A stretch of DNA of 64,000 bases from Reyranella sp. GTDB lineage: Bacteria; Pseudomonadota; Alphaproteobacteria; Reyranellales; Reyranellaceae. Location of the stretch: contig JAIEOV010000016.1 of NCBI GenBank assembly GCA_019750135.1, forward strand, positions 401,132 to 465,131, given 5' to 3'. Positions 35,964 through 45,437 of the stretch are shown piece by piece. Within the stretch, counting starts at the first letter, position 1, and every line of letters begins with the position of its first letter. The notes beneath the pieces are model-generated. The model saw only the letters and a list, made by a program, of their open reading frames with translations, had not been told where the DNA came from and made no database searches. The position numbers were made by a program, and so were the translations under genes.

Positions 35964-37499
35964 CTAGATCTTGCGCTCGCGGCCCACCCAGTAGGGCTCG
36001 CGCAATGTCTTCTTCAACACCTTGCCGACCGGGCTGCGCGGCAGGGCCGCGATGAAGTCAACCGACTTCGGCGCCTTGACGCCGCCCAGCTTGTCCTTGG
36101 CGAGATGGATCAGCTCGTCGGCCGTGGCCGCGGCGCCAGGCTTCAGCTCGACCACGGCCTTCACCGCCTCGCCCCACTTCTCGTCGGGCACGCCGATCAC
36201 CGCGCAGTCCTGTACCGCGGGATGGCCCCACAGCACCTGCTCGATCTCGCTCGGGAAGACGTTGAAGCCGCCGGAGATGATCATGTCCTTCTTGCGATCG
36301 ACGATATAGACGAAGCCGTCGTCGTCGATAACGCCGATGTCCCCGGTATGGTGCCAGCCGAAGGTCGAGGCCTCGCGCGTCGCCGCCTCGTCGTTGTAGT
36401 AGCCCGGCGTGACCAGGCCGCCGCACACCACGATCTCGCCGCGCTCCCCGCGCGGCAGGATGCGGCCCTCGTCGTCCATCACTTCCAGCCGCATCAGCGG
36501 CGAGGCCCGACCGCAGCTCGCCAGCCGATGACGCTTGTTGCTCTCGAGCGCGGCGACATGGTCGGCCGGCGAGAAGAAAGTGCAGATCATGCAAGCCTCG
36601 GCCTGGCCGTAGGTCTGGGTCAGCACCGGCCCGAATACCTTTATTGCCTCGACGAGCTTGTCGACCGACATCGGCGCAGCGGCATAGATCAGGTGCTTCA
36701 ACGAGCTGTAGTCATACCTCGCGACGTCCGGATGGGAGAGCAGCACGTAGATCAGGGTTGGCGGCATGAAAACGTGCGTAACCTTGTGCGTCTCGATCGC
36801 CGCCAGGATGGCGCCGGGATCGGCCGTGCCCATGAAGATGTTGGTGCCGCCATAAGGCAGCAATGGGAAGGAGCAGACGCCGGCGGCGTGGGTCATGGGC
36901 GCCACCATCAGATGGACCGGCGGCGACGTCACCGGCATGCAGGCCCAGAAGATCGAGTTCAGGGTCTCGATGTTGCGGTTGGTGATCTGCACGCCCTTGG
37001 GCCGGCCGGTCGTGCCGCCCGAGCTCGCCAGGAAGGCGACGCCATCGGGATCGTCGGGCAGGTCAGGCGCCGTTTCCTCCTGTTGCGCCAACCAGCCGTC
37101 GAACGACGGCTGGTCGAGACAGATGAAGGTCCTGATCTTGGGGCAGGCCTCGCGGATGCGCGCCAGCGAGGCCTCGAAGCTCGAATGGTAGAACAGGAAC
37201 TCCACGTCCGTGTTGTTCAGGATGTAGAGGTTCTCCTCCAGCGCATTGCGCGCATTGACCGGCGCCCAGGTGACGCCGGCGCGCACGATGCCCAGCAGGC
37301 AGGCGTAGGCCGCGGCATGGTTGGGGCTGTAGACCGCGGCCTTCGAGCCGCGCGCCAAGCCGGCCGCCAGCAGGCCGTTGGCGACGCGGTGGCTCTGGGC
37401 GCGAACGTCGCGGTAGGTCCAGCCGCGCGTGCCGTCGTGCAGGCAATGACGGTCGGGGAAGAGATCGGCGCCGCGGTCGAAGTAGTCGATCAGGCGCAT
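35964..37499 (-). CDS. Acyl-CoA synthetase (class I adenylate-forming enzyme)
   Basis: 511 residues. AMP-binding loop FLASSGGTTGRPKGVQI, the TYGQAE motif (VLTQTYGQAEACMIC), the A8 hinge YIVDRKKDMIISGGFNVFPS, and the catalytic Lys region RSPVGKVLKKTLREPYW are all intact. It activates a carboxylic acid, probably a fatty or aromatic acid, to its CoA thioester via an acyl-adenylate. It starts three bases after the antitoxin gene stops. Confidence 0.92.
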   Translation of the reverse strand: MRLIDYFDRGADLFPDRHCLHDGTRGWTYRDVRAQSHRVANGLLAAGLARGSKAAVYSPNHAAAYACLLGIVRAGVTWAPVNARNALEENLYILNNTDVEFLFYHSSFEASLARIREACPKIRTFICLDQPSFDGWLAQQEETAPDLPDDPDGVAFLASSGGTTGRPKGVQITNRNIETLNSIFWACMPVTSPPVHLMVAPMTHAAGVCSFPLLPYGGTNIFMGTADPGAILAAIETHKVTHVFMPPTLIYVLLSHPDVARYDYSSLKHLIYAAAPMSVDKLVEAIKVFGPVLTQTYGQAEACMICTFFSPADHVAALESNKRHRLASCGRASPLMRLEVMDDEGRILPRGERGEIVVCGGLVTPGYYNDEAATREASTFGWHHTGDIGVIDDDGFVYIVDRKKDMIISGGFNVFPSEIEQVLWGHPAVQDCAVIGVPDEKWGEAVKAVVELKPGAAATADELIHLAKDKLGGVKAPKSVDFIAALPRSPVGKVLKKTLREPYWVGRERKI

Positions 37500-37502
37500 G
37501 CT

Positions 37503-37754
37503 CTAATGCTCGCCATTGCTGACGCTGCTCTTGCCGCGCGGTGGAACATTCAACTCACCACGACCTTCGTTAGCTAGCAGCAGTTCCTTAAGCGTGTGAG
37601 CCGGCACTCTCTGGAGACGTCGCCAATCTGCAATCGATACCAAAACAGCCGCCTCTTTTCCGCGCTGCGTTACAAACTGCGGCCCTTCATTGAGGCAAGC
37701 ATCAAGCATTGCATCGAATCGCGCCTCTGCATCCTGGATTGGCCACGTCTTCAT
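37503..37754 (-). CDS. Phd/YefM family antitoxin, no toxin adjacent
   Basis: 83 residues from ATG 37754 with GGGAGG upstream. The core MKTWPIQDAEARFDAMLDAC is followed by GPQFVTQRGKEAAVLVSIAD and a linker ending in WRRLQ. This is the Phd/YefM DNA-binding fold, in which the free C-terminal tail wraps the toxin. In relatives a VapC-type PIN toxin gene follows immediately. Here the next gene, three bases on, is the acyl-CoA synthetase, so the toxin is lost or elsewhere. Confidence 0.88.
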   Translation of the reverse strand: MKTWPIQDAEARFDAMLDACLNEGPQFVTQRGKEAAVLVSIADWRRLQRVPAHTLKELLLANEGRGELNVPPRGKSSVSNGEH

Positions 37755-37789
37755 GAGTGCCTCCCGAATAGTCCACAGCATCGCGCGGA

Positions 37790-38320
37790 TCAGGCAAACG
37801 GCGGCTCGCTGCTGCCCAAGCCCAGCTCGCGCTGCATCAGCACGCTGTCGAGCCAGCGGCCGAACTTGAAGCCGATGTTCTTCAAGTTTCCGACCATCTC
37901 GAAGCCGCACGAGGCATGGAGCCGGATCGACGGCGTCTGGGCCGAATCGCCGATCACCGCCACCATCTGGCGCTTGCCGAGCGTCGTGCACTGGTCGATC
38001 AGCACCGGCAGCAGCGCCTTGCCGACGCCTTGGCCGACCGCGTCCTTGTCGATGTAGATCGAATCCTCGACCGAGAACTTGTAGGCAGGCCGCGGCCGCC
38101 AGTTGCCGGCATAGGCGTAGCCCATGACGCGGCCCTCGCGCTCGGCCACCAGGTGCGGCAGGCCGATGTCGAGAACAGCGGCACGGCGACGCTTCATCTC
38201 GGCGAGATCCGGCGGATCGACCTCGAAGGAGGCCGTGCCGTGCAGCACATGATGGGCGTAAATCTCGGCGCAGCGCACCACATCGGCCTCGGTCGAGGCC
38301 CGCACAATCAGCTTGCTCAC
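37790..38320 (-). CDS. PAT-like GNAT acetyltransferase
   Basis: 176 residues from a GTG with AAGG upstream. It follows the phosphinothricin acetyltransferase-like group in length and motifs: IYAHHVLHGTASFEVDPPD near the start, GYAYAGNWRPRPAYKFSVED, the acetyl-CoA loop GQGVGKALLPVLI, and GFEMVGNLKNIGFKFGRW at the end. Members acetylate methionine sulfoximine, phosphinothricin or other amines; resistance should not be assumed. It precedes the antitoxin gene by 35 bases. Confidence 0.88.
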   Translation of the reverse strand: MSKLIVRASTEADVVRCAEIYAHHVLHGTASFEVDPPDLAEMKRRRAAVLDIGLPHLVAEREGRVMGYAYAGNWRPRPAYKFSVEDSIYIDKDAVGQGVGKALLPVLIDQCTTLGKRQMVAVIGDSAQTPSIRLHASCGFEMVGNLKNIGFKFGRWLDSVLMQRELGLGSSEPPFA

Positions 38321-38375
38321 TTAGCCTTGTCCCCACACGCTCTTCATGCGGGGGGTTATAGCGCGAAGCGAGCGC

Positions 38376-39002
38376 TCAGCGGCCACTTTCGTTCTTGAAC
38401 AGCGAATCGGCCAATTGCAGCCCGGTCTGCATGTCCGACAGCGAGACGGTGACGCGGTTGCCGCGGTTGTCGATGATGGTCCAGCCGCGCAGCGTCAGCG
38501 GATTCTCGCTGAGACGGACGATCACCTTGCCTTCCTGCGGCTTGCGGGCCTGGCTCATGGTCGCTTCCAGCAGGCCGTTGACCCGCTCGAGCTTCTCGAC
38601 CGTCAGGTCGCCCGACAACGACAGCGGATCCTTGACCAGGAACGAAGCGGCAGTCCAGCCGATCGGCCACTGTCCGAAGTCGCGCGTGGCATTGTCCCAC
38701 ATCGTCACCTGATAGCCGTCGGCCACGATCTTGAGCTGCGAGGGCGCGTCGTACTCGAAGCGCATGCGGCCCGGGCGGCGGACATAGAGATTGCCCTGCA
38801 CCACCGAGCCGTTGGGATTGCTCTGCACGAAGCGCGCCTTCAGCGAGCGGATCGAATTGAAGTACTGCTCGATCTGCGGCACGCCGATCGCCCCCTGCTG
38901 GGCCAATTGCTGCGGCGCCTGCTGGGCTTGTGCCGGCAGCGCGACAACGAGGAACAAAGCGGCGGCGGACAGGACAGCGAGAACGGTGCGCATACCGGGC
39001 AT
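38376..39002 (-). CDS. LolA-like outer membrane lipoprotein carrier protein
   Basis: 208 residues. ATG 39002 is chosen because GGAGG lies six bases upstream; the next ATG (38993) is too far from it. A signal peptide (VLAVLSAAALFLVVALPAQA) and a Gln-rich segment are followed by the LolA fold: YFNSIRSLKARFVQSNPNGS, GNLYVRRPGRMRFEYDAPSQ, and KDPLSLSGDLTVEKLE. LolA carries lipoproteins across the periplasm; this shorter alphaproteobacterial form lacks some E. coli features, so the related lipid-carrier role is probable rather than certain. Confidence 0.87.
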   Translation of the reverse strand: MPGMRTVLAVLSAAALFLVVALPAQAQQAPQQLAQQGAIGVPQIEQYFNSIRSLKARFVQSNPNGSVVQGNLYVRRPGRMRFEYDAPSQLKIVADGYQVTMWDNATRDFGQWPIGWTAASFLVKDPLSLSGDLTVEKLERVNGLLEATMSQARKPQEGKVIVRLSENPLTLRGWTIIDNRGNRVTVSLSDMQTGLQLADSLFKNESGR

Positions 39003-39083
39003 ATGTCCTCCGAATACGGCGGAATCAAGCTTCCGCCGAGGTAAACGGCTGTTTAGCATGAGACAAAATACCGGAGGAACATC

Positions 39084-40211
39084 ATGCACGTCGGAATGGC
39101 CGCCGTTTTCCAGAACACCGGCCGGGCGCTCAGCGACCATCAGATCTATCTCAATGAACTCGCTCTGGCCGACATGGCCGAGCCGCTGGGCTTCGATTCG
39201 ATCTGGTCGGTCGAGCACCATTTCACCGACTACACGATGTGCCCCGACGTTGTGCAGTTCCTGTCCTACATGGCCGGCCGCACGCGCAACGTCAGGCTCG
39301 GCTCGATGGTGGTGGTGCTGCCGTGGCACGACCCCATGCGGGTCGCCGAGCAGATTTCCATGCTCGACCACCTCTCCGGCGGCCGCATGATCCTGGGTCT
39401 GGGCCGCGGCGCGGGCAAAGTCGAGTTCGACGGCTTCCGGCTCGACATGGGCGACAGCCGGGAGTTGTTCGTCGAATACGGCGAGGCGCTGCTCAAGGGC
39501 CTGGAAAGCGGCGTCATGGCATATGACGGCAAGCACTACCGCCAGCCGCCCACACAGATCCGCCCCGCCCCCTTCAAGAGCTTTCGCGGCCGCACCTATG
39601 CCGCGGCCGTCAGCCCCGAGAGCGCGCGCATCATGGCGAAACTCGGCGTCGGCCTGCTGATCATCCCGCAGAAGCCGTGGCGCGAGGTCGAGAAGGAGCT
39701 GACCGAGTACAACGCGCTCTATCGCGAGATCAACGGCACCGCCGCACCTCAGCCGATCTCGGCCGGCTGGATCTTCATCGACCCCAGTGCCGAGCGGGCG
39801 CGTGAGATGGCGATGCAGTACATCGGCGGCTACTACCGCACGGTGCTCGACCACTACCAGTTCGCCGGCGCCCACATGAAGAACCAGCGCGGCTACGAGT
39901 ACTACGCCAAGATGAACGAGAAGCTCGCCGTCTACGGCGACCAGAAGGCCATCGAGTTCTTTGCCGACCTGCAGGTCTACGGCACGCCCGAGCAGGTCCA
40001 CGACAAGATCATGACCATCCACCGGCAGACGAACAATTCGGGCTTCGTCGGCGTGTTCTCCTACGCCGGCATGCCGCACGTGGAGGCGGCACGAAACATG
40101 CGCCTGTTCGCGCAGACCGTCATGCCCGAGCTGAAGAAGTTCGACGCCGGCGCCGCGATCGACCGCTCGCAGCCGCTGGCCGACCTGCGCTACGCCGTCG
40201 CTGCCGCGTGA
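39084..40211 (+). CDS. LLM class flavin-dependent oxidoreductase
   Basis: 375 residues with a GGAGGAA site. Luciferase-like barrel: LADMAEPLGFDSIWSVEHHF, RTRNVRLGSMVVVLPWHDPM, LDHLSGGRMILGLGRGAGKV, and the C-terminal FFADLQVYGTPEQVHDKIM. It uses reduced FMN or F420 with oxygen on an unknown substrate. The EHHF motif is typical of the alkanal/alkane monooxygenase-like subgroup. Single gene, divergent from the LolA-like gene. Confidence 0.9.
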   Translation: MHVGMAAVFQNTGRALSDHQIYLNELALADMAEPLGFDSIWSVEHHFTDYTMCPDVVQFLSYMAGRTRNVRLGSMVVVLPWHDPMRVAEQISMLDHLSGGRMILGLGRGAGKVEFDGFRLDMGDSRELFVEYGEALLKGLESGVMAYDGKHYRQPPTQIRPAPFKSFRGRTYAAAVSPESARIMAKLGVGLLIIPQKPWREVEKELTEYNALYREINGTAAPQPISAGWIFIDPSAERAREMAMQYIGGYYRTVLDHYQFAGAHMKNQRGYEYYAKMNEKLAVYGDQKAIEFFADLQVYGTPEQVHDKIMTIHRQTNNSGFVGVFSYAGMPHVEAARNMRLFAQTVMPELKKFDAGAAIDRSQPLADLRYAVAAA

Positions 40212-40221
40212 GACGCTTTCC

Positions 40222-40242
40222 TTAGCCATCGCCGTTGGCTAA
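40222..40242. terminator. Short hairpin after the LLM gene
   Basis: TTAGCCA (40222-40228) pairs with TGGCTAA (40236-40242) around a seven-base loop, between the LLM stop and the GTG of the glycosyltransferase 12 bases later. It could be a weak terminator or could mask the glycosyltransferase start; no T-tract follows. Confidence 0.35.
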
Positions 40243-40253
40243 GTTCAGTCGCT

Positions 40254-41219
40254 GTGAAACAAGACGAAGACACGGTCGGTGTCGTCGTGCCGATGTACAA
40301 TGCCGAACGCACGATTGCGGCAACGCTCGACAGCATCGGCCGGCAGACCCACGCCAATCTCGACATCGTCGTCGTCGACGACGAATCGACTGACGGGTCG
40401 GTCGCCATCGTCGACCGGAAGATCCGCCAGGATCGCCGCGTGCGGCTGGTCCGGCAGAAGAATGCCGGCGTGGCCGCGGCGCGCAACACCGGCGCGGCGG
40501 CGACCGCGGCGGCGTTCCTGGCCTTCGTCGACGCCGACGATCTGTGGGCGCCGACCAAGATCGCCTTCCAGCTCGATGCGTTGCGCCAGGGCGGCCCGAG
40601 GGCGGGCCTCGCCTATTGCTGGTTCGCCAGCATCGACCAGCAGGACCGCGTGATCTCGTTCGGGCCGCAGCCCCTGATCGAAGGCGACGCGATGAAGAGT
40701 CTGTGCGCCGCCAACTGGATCGGCAACGGGTCCTCGCTGCTGATGCGGCGCGCCGCCTTCGAAAAGGCAGGCGGCTACGATCCCACCTTGCGCGCACGCG
40801 GCGCCCAGGGCGCCGAAGACCTGCTGATGTGCTTTCGCGTGGCCGAGCATTTCGCCTTCGTCGTCGTACCGCGGTATCTCGTGGGCTACCGGGCGACACC
40901 CGGAAACATGTCGAGCGATTCGCTGCAGATGTTCCGGTCGACCGAGCTCGTGCTCGACGAATACCGCCGAAAGTATCCGGAGCATGGCGCCGACATCGAG
41001 CACCATTTGCGCAGTGCACGCCACTGGTTCACCTATCGCGCCGCGGCGACCCGGCGCCGCGAAGACGTCCGCACCCTGCTGGCTGGCGCGTTGCGGCGCC
41101 ATCCGTTCGCCTCGGCATGGCACTTCTCGACCCTCGCGCTCGACCTCCTCCGCGGGCGGCTGCGCCGGCGCTTCGGACCGCACCAGCGGTGGCCGCTCTA
41201 CACCGAAGTCGTCTGGTGA
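40254..41219 (+). CDS. Family 2 glycosyltransferase
   Basis: 321 residues from a GTG start. GT-A fold: VGVVVPMYNAERTIAATLDS, the donor-binding VVVDDESTDGS, the DxD-type LAFVDADDLWAPTK, and the acceptor-side GAEDLLMCFRVAEHF. No membrane span, so it acts at the cytosolic face. It precedes the trifunctional enzyme by ten bases; both likely build or modify a surface glycan. Confidence 0.9.
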   Translation: MKQDEDTVGVVVPMYNAERTIAATLDSIGRQTHANLDIVVVDDESTDGSVAIVDRKIRQDRRVRLVRQKNAGVAAARNTGAAATAAAFLAFVDADDLWAPTKIAFQLDALRQGGPRAGLAYCWFASIDQQDRVISFGPQPLIEGDAMKSLCAANWIGNGSSLLMRRAAFEKAGGYDPTLRARGAQGAEDLLMCFRVAEHFAFVVVPRYLVGYRATPGNMSSDSLQMFRSTELVLDEYRRKYPEHGADIEHHLRSARHWFTYRAAATRRREDVRTLLAGALRRHPFASAWHFSTLALDLLRGRLRRRFGPHQRWPLYTEVVW

Positions 41220-41229
41220 GGCCTCGGGG

Positions 41230-44190
41230 ATGACTCTTTCGATCGTCATTCCGGCGCACAATGCTGCCGGCACGATCGCCAAGACACTGGAGAGCGTGCT
41301 GGCCCAGACCCGCGGCGACTGGCAGGCGATCGTCGTCGACGACGGCTCGACCGATGATACGAGGCAAGTCGTCCAGGACCATGCCGCTCGCGACAAGCGC
41401 TTTCAGCTGTTGACCCATCAAGGGTCCGCTGAAGGCGTCTCGGCAGCGCGCAACCGCGGCATCGCGGCGGCAACGGGCCGCTGGCTGCTGTTCCTCGATG
41501 CCGACGATCGCATCGAGCCTTCGTTTGTCGAGCGCATGCTGGGTAGGCTCGAGGCCGTGCCTGGCGCGAAGGTCGCCTATTGCGGATCGCGCCGGGTTAC
41601 GGCGACGGGACGGCGCGGGCCGGCCTGGTTCTCGACCGCCGTCGCGCGGGCGCCGTTCGAAACCCTGGTTCGTAGCTGTCCCGTCGTCGTGCACGGCGTG
41701 GTGCTGGAGCGCGCCCTGGTGGTCGGGCAGGGCGGCTTCGATGTCAGCCTGCGCACCGCCGAGGACATGGACTTCTTCCAGCGCATCGCGCGCACCGGCG
41801 TCGCCTTCCTCCCCGTGCCCGAGCCGCTCGCGCTCTACCACATGCGACGAGGCTCACTATCGACCGACATGCGCACCATGCTGGCCGATCGCACGCGCGT
41901 CATCGAACGGGCGTTCGACGCCGGCGCCCAATTGGCGACCGGCACCAAGGAGATGGCGATCGCCGAGTTCGCCCTCTGGTGCGCGGCCGCCGATATCGGC
42001 CAAGGCGGCAGGGGCGACGACCTGCTGAAGGCCCTGCCCGGCGGACGCAGCGACCTCGTCGAGCTTTGCCGGCAGACCATCGTCGAGGGCTTGGCGTTTG
42101 GCGCCCAGCGACTGTCCGACGAGTTGCCGCACGACGACCCTGCCTTCGTCGAGCGCGTCCGCGCGCTGCTTGACGACGTCGAGCGCGCGGCCGGCCGGCC
42201 CGGACTGGCGAGGCTCCTGCAGTTCGCCCTCGAACCCGAGGTCTTCAGCCCGCAACGCGTGACCGACCGGCTGGCGGTGGATGGCACGTTGCTGGTGCGA
42301 CAGGATCTCGCCCGTCTCGCGCCGATCGCCGTCGATGCCGGCATCGACCGGGTGTGCGTCGAGTTCCGCAGCGGCGCCCGCATGGTCGGCCATGGCGAAG
42401 TGCCTGCCCTGGGCGGCCTCTCCTTGCACGATGTGACGCGGTTGGCGCTCGCTTCGGTGAGCCTGGCCGAATTGCTGAAGTCAGCCGGGCTGCTGCACCA
42501 GCCGGCGTTCTGGTTGCACGCGACGGCGGCTGCCGTCCGCTTGGGTCCATCGATGGTCGCGGCCAAGCTGCGGTACCGGGAGATCCGCGGCCGCACCCTG
42601 CGCGCGTTCGCCAAGGCCGTCCTCGGCGACGCGGCACTCGCCACGGCCGGCGTTGCCGGCACCAGCGACCGCGCCATCGCCGCGCTCATCGCCGAGGGGC
42701 GGGCAATGGCCGAGCGAACCGCTCCGGCCGGGAAGGCGAGGCCGGCCGAGCCGACATGGGCCATCGGCGAGGATCGCCGCGCCCACTGGGAAGGGCTCTA
42801 CCGCACCGAGGATCCGTGGGCTTACGGTTCGGACTACGAGCAGCTGAAATATCGCCGCACGCTCGATCTGTTACCGGACAGGCCGATCGGCAAGGCGATG
42901 GAACTCGCCTGTTCGGAGGGCCGGTTCACCGAGTTGCTGGCGCCGCGCGTCGGTCACCTGCTCGCCGCCGACATTTCCGACACGGCGCTGCAGCGCGCCC
43001 GCCGGCGCTGCAGCAGCCATGGCAATGTCGAATGGCGCCGCCTCGACCTGTTCGACGATCCGCTGCCCGACCGCCTCGACCTCGTCGTCTGTTCGGAGGT
43101 CCTGTACAACCTCGCCGATCGCACGACACTCGCCCGCGTCGCGCAACGCCTGGCGGCGTCGCTGGCACCGGGCGGTCACCTCCTCTGCGCCCATGCTTTC
43201 GTGCTCAAGGATGATCCGGCGCGCACCGGCTTCGACTGGGACGCCACCTTCGGCGCAAAGGTGATCGCGGAAACCCTGTCGGCCACGCCCGGCCTCGCCC
43301 TCGAGCGTTCGCTGCACGATGAGCTCTATCGCATCAACCTGTTCCGTCGCCTCGCTGCGGGCGAGGTCGCGCCCGTGCCCCACATCGAGCAGGCCGAGCC
43401 CGGGCCGCCGCCCGAACCCCGCTTCGCGCGTCACATCGTCTGGCATGGCGCCATCGCGCGGCGCGCCGACGTCAGACAGCGTGAACGCACCGACCGCCTG
43501 CCCGTCCTGCTCTACCATCGCATCGCCGAGGACGGTCCGGCCGACCTGGCGCGCTATCGCCAGGCGCCGGCGGCCTTTGCCGAGCAGATGCGCTGGCTGC
43601 GGCGCAACGGTTACCACGCTGTGACGGCAGACGATGTCGTCCGCCATCTCGCCGACGGCCGGCCGTTCGCGGGACGTCCGGTGCTGATCAGCTTCGACGA
43701 CGCCTACTGCGACTTCCATGACGCGGCCTGGCCGATCCTGCACGCCCATGACTTCACGGCAGAGGTCTTCGTCGTCACCGACAAGGTCGGCGGCCATGCC
43801 GACTGGGACGCGGCCTATGGCACGCCGGCGCCGCTGATGGGCTGGCCGCAGATCCAGGAGCTGGCGGCGGCCGGCGTTCGCTTCGGCAGCCACATGGCAA
43901 GCCACAGCCACATGGCCGAGCTCCCGAGTCGCGAGATCGTGCTCGAGGCCGCCCGCTCGCGCGCGGCCCTCGAACGGGCACTCGGCATGGAATGCCGGTC
44001 GATCGCTGCGCCGTTCGGCGAAAGCGACGAGCGCTTCGTGCACGTTGCGCGCCAATGCGGCTATGCCAGCGGCTTCACCATCGATCCGGGCCACGCCGCC
44101 CTCGGTCAGGATCCGCTGCGCCTGCCCCGCATCGAGGTGATCGGCGGCTGGTCGATCGAGACTTTCGTCGAGGCCGTGGAAGGCGCCTGA
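41230..44190 (+). CDS. Trifunctional glycosyltransferase / SAM methyltransferase / polysaccharide deacetylase
   Basis: 986 residues. Residues 1 to about 240 are a second GT2 domain: SIVIPAHNAAGTIAKTLES, VVDDGSTDD, LFLDADDRIEPSF. A helical middle region follows. From about 515, HWEGLYRTEDPWAYGSDYEQ and MELACSEGRFTELL form a NodS-like methyltransferase. From about 754, LPVLLYHRIAED, then LISFDDAYCDFHD (about 819, metal Asp) and GSHMASHSHMAEL (about 886, metal His pair) form a NodB-like deacetylase. The three activities match chitooligosaccharide-like N-deacetylation, N-methylation and sugar addition. No nodA is present, so a surface glycan is likelier than a Nod factor. Confidence 0.9.
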   Translation: MTLSIVIPAHNAAGTIAKTLESVLAQTRGDWQAIVVDDGSTDDTRQVVQDHAARDKRFQLLTHQGSAEGVSAARNRGIAAATGRWLLFLDADDRIEPSFVERMLGRLEAVPGAKVAYCGSRRVTATGRRGPAWFSTAVARAPFETLVRSCPVVVHGVVLERALVVGQGGFDVSLRTAEDMDFFQRIARTGVAFLPVPEPLALYHMRRGSLSTDMRTMLADRTRVIERAFDAGAQLATGTKEMAIAEFALWCAAADIGQGGRGDDLLKALPGGRSDLVELCRQTIVEGLAFGAQRLSDELPHDDPAFVERVRALLDDVERAAGRPGLARLLQFALEPEVFSPQRVTDRLAVDGTLLVRQDLARLAPIAVDAGIDRVCVEFRSGARMVGHGEVPALGGLSLHDVTRLALASVSLAELLKSAGLLHQPAFWLHATAAAVRLGPSMVAAKLRYREIRGRTLRAFAKAVLGDAALATAGVAGTSDRAIAALIAEGRAMAERTAPAGKARPAEPTWAIGEDRRAHWEGLYRTEDPWAYGSDYEQLKYRRTLDLLPDRPIGKAMELACSEGRFTELLAPRVGHLLAADISDTALQRARRRCSSHGNVEWRRLDLFDDPLPDRLDLVVCSEVLYNLADRTTLARVAQRLAASLAPGGHLLCAHAFVLKDDPARTGFDWDATFGAKVIAETLSATPGLALERSLHDELYRINLFRRLAAGEVAPVPHIEQAEPGPPPEPRFARHIVWHGAIARRADVRQRERTDRLPVLLYHRIAEDGPADLARYRQAPAAFAEQMRWLRRNGYHAVTADDVVRHLADGRPFAGRPVLISFDDAYCDFHDAAWPILHAHDFTAEVFVVTDKVGGHADWDAAYGTPAPLMGWPQIQELAAAGVRFGSHMASHSHMAELPSREIVLEAARSRAALERALGMECRSIAAPFGESDERFVHVARQCGYASGFTIDPGHAALGQDPLRLPRIEVIGGWSIETFVEAVEGA

Positions 44191-44267
44191 CCAAGCGGCG
44201 AGATGGCCCACCCCCGCGCGGCCCGCATCGTGCTAGAGGATGGCCACGAGCGAGGGGAACACGTGTC

Positions 44268-45437
44268 ATGACGACCAAGTCGGCGCCGGCCCGGCCCGAT
44301 TTCGAACGGATTGCGCTTTTGTTGCAGGGCGGCGGCGCGTTGGGCTCCTACCAGGCCGGCGTCTACCAGGCTCTGGCCGAGGCCAACCTGCATCCCGATT
44401 GCCTGGCCGGCATCTCGATCGGCGCGATCAACTCCTCGATCATCGCCGGCAATCCGGTCGCCGAGCGCGTCGACAAGCTGCGCAAGTTCTGGGAGACGGT
44501 GAGCGCCCCGCCGCTCGGCATCCCGGACATCGCCTCGCTGAAGCTCGGCAACGACTTCCAGCACACGATGGTCAACCAGTGGCGGGCGCTCGGCATCCTG
44601 ATGTGGGGTGCGCCGAGCTTCTTCCAGCCGCGCGTCCCGCCGCCGATCTTCACGCCGACGGCTGCGCCCGACAGGCTGGGCTTCTACGACACCAAGCCGC
44701 TCAAGAGCCTGCTCGAAAGCCTGGTCGACTTCGACCGCATCAACGCCCGCGAGACCCGCTTCAGCGTCGGCGCGGTCAACATCAAGACCGGCAACTTCAT
44801 CTACTTCGAGAACGAGACGCACAAGATCATCCCCGAGCACGTCATGGCGAGCGGCGCCCTGCCGCCGGGCTTCCCCGCCATCGAGATCGACGGCGACTAC
44901 TACTGGGACGGCGGCATCGTCACCAACACGCCGTTGCAATGGGTGCTCGACAGCCGGCCGCGCCAGGACACGCTCGCCTTCCAGGTCGATCTGTGGAGCG
45001 CGCGCGGCGAGCTGCCGCGCGACATGGTCGAGGTCGATGTCCGGCAGAAGGACATCCGCTATTCGAGCCGTACCCGCAAAGGCACCGACGAATTCCGCCG
45101 TATGCAGGCGATGCGCCGCACCGCCGCCAAGCTGCTGGACGGCATGCATCCCGAGCTGCGCCAGACGCCGGAAGCCGAGCTGCTCGCCCAGGAGGCCGAC
45201 AGCAAGGTCTACAACATCATCCACCTGATCTATCACGCCCAGCGCTACGAGGGCTCGTCGAAGGACTACGAGTTCTCCCGCCGCACCATGGAAGAGCACT
45301 GGGCGGCCGGCTACAGCGACATGACGCGCACGCTCCGTCATCCGGAAGTCTTGCAGAGGCCGCAGAGTGCCGACGGCGTCTTCACCTTCGATCTCAGGAC
45401 ACAGGGCCGACACAAATTGGGAGCAGACGAAACATGA
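44268..45437 (+). CDS. Patatin-like phospholipase with DUF3734 tail
   Basis: 389 residues from ATG 44268. The oxyanion loop is [20 protein letters not shown], the nucleophile Ser is in the [10 protein letters not shown] elbow (GxSxG), and the catalytic Asp is in [12 protein letters not shown] (DGG). The C-terminal part ([20 protein letters not shown] and after) is DUF3734. Found next to 3-hydroxybutyrate genes in many alphaproteobacteria. It probably hydrolyses a lipid or polyester; a PHB-granule role is an inference. Overlaps the decarboxylase start by four bases. Confidence 0.92.
   Translation: MTTKSAPARPDFERIALLLQGGGALGSYQAGVYQALAEANLHPDCLAGISIGAINSSIIAGNPVAERVDKLRKFWETVSAPPLGIPDIASLKLGNDFQHTMVNQWRALGILMWGAPSFFQPRVPPPIFTPTAAPDRLGFYDTKPLKSLLESLVDFDRINARETRFSVGAVNIKTGNFIYFENETHKIIPEHVMASGALPPGFPAIEIDGDYYWDGGIVTNTPLQWVLDSRPRQDTLAFQVDLWSARGELPRDMVEVDVRQKDIRYSSRTRKGTDEFRRMQAMRRTAAKLLDGMHPELRQTPEAELLAQEADSKVYNIIHLIYHAQRYEGSSKDYEFSRRTMEEHWAAGYSDMTRTLRHPEVLQRPQSADGVFTFDLRTQGRHKLGADET

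Noticed and set aside
37503..37790. A VapC-type toxin gene next to the antitoxin
   Set aside because: No frame between the antitoxin and either neighbour encodes a PIN domain; only three bases separate it from the synthetase.
41230..44190. A true nodulation gene cluster
   Set aside because: No nodA, nodD or nod box is visible, and the NodB/NodS/NodC-like domains are fused with a second glycosyltransferase nearby, so a surface glycan role is likelier.
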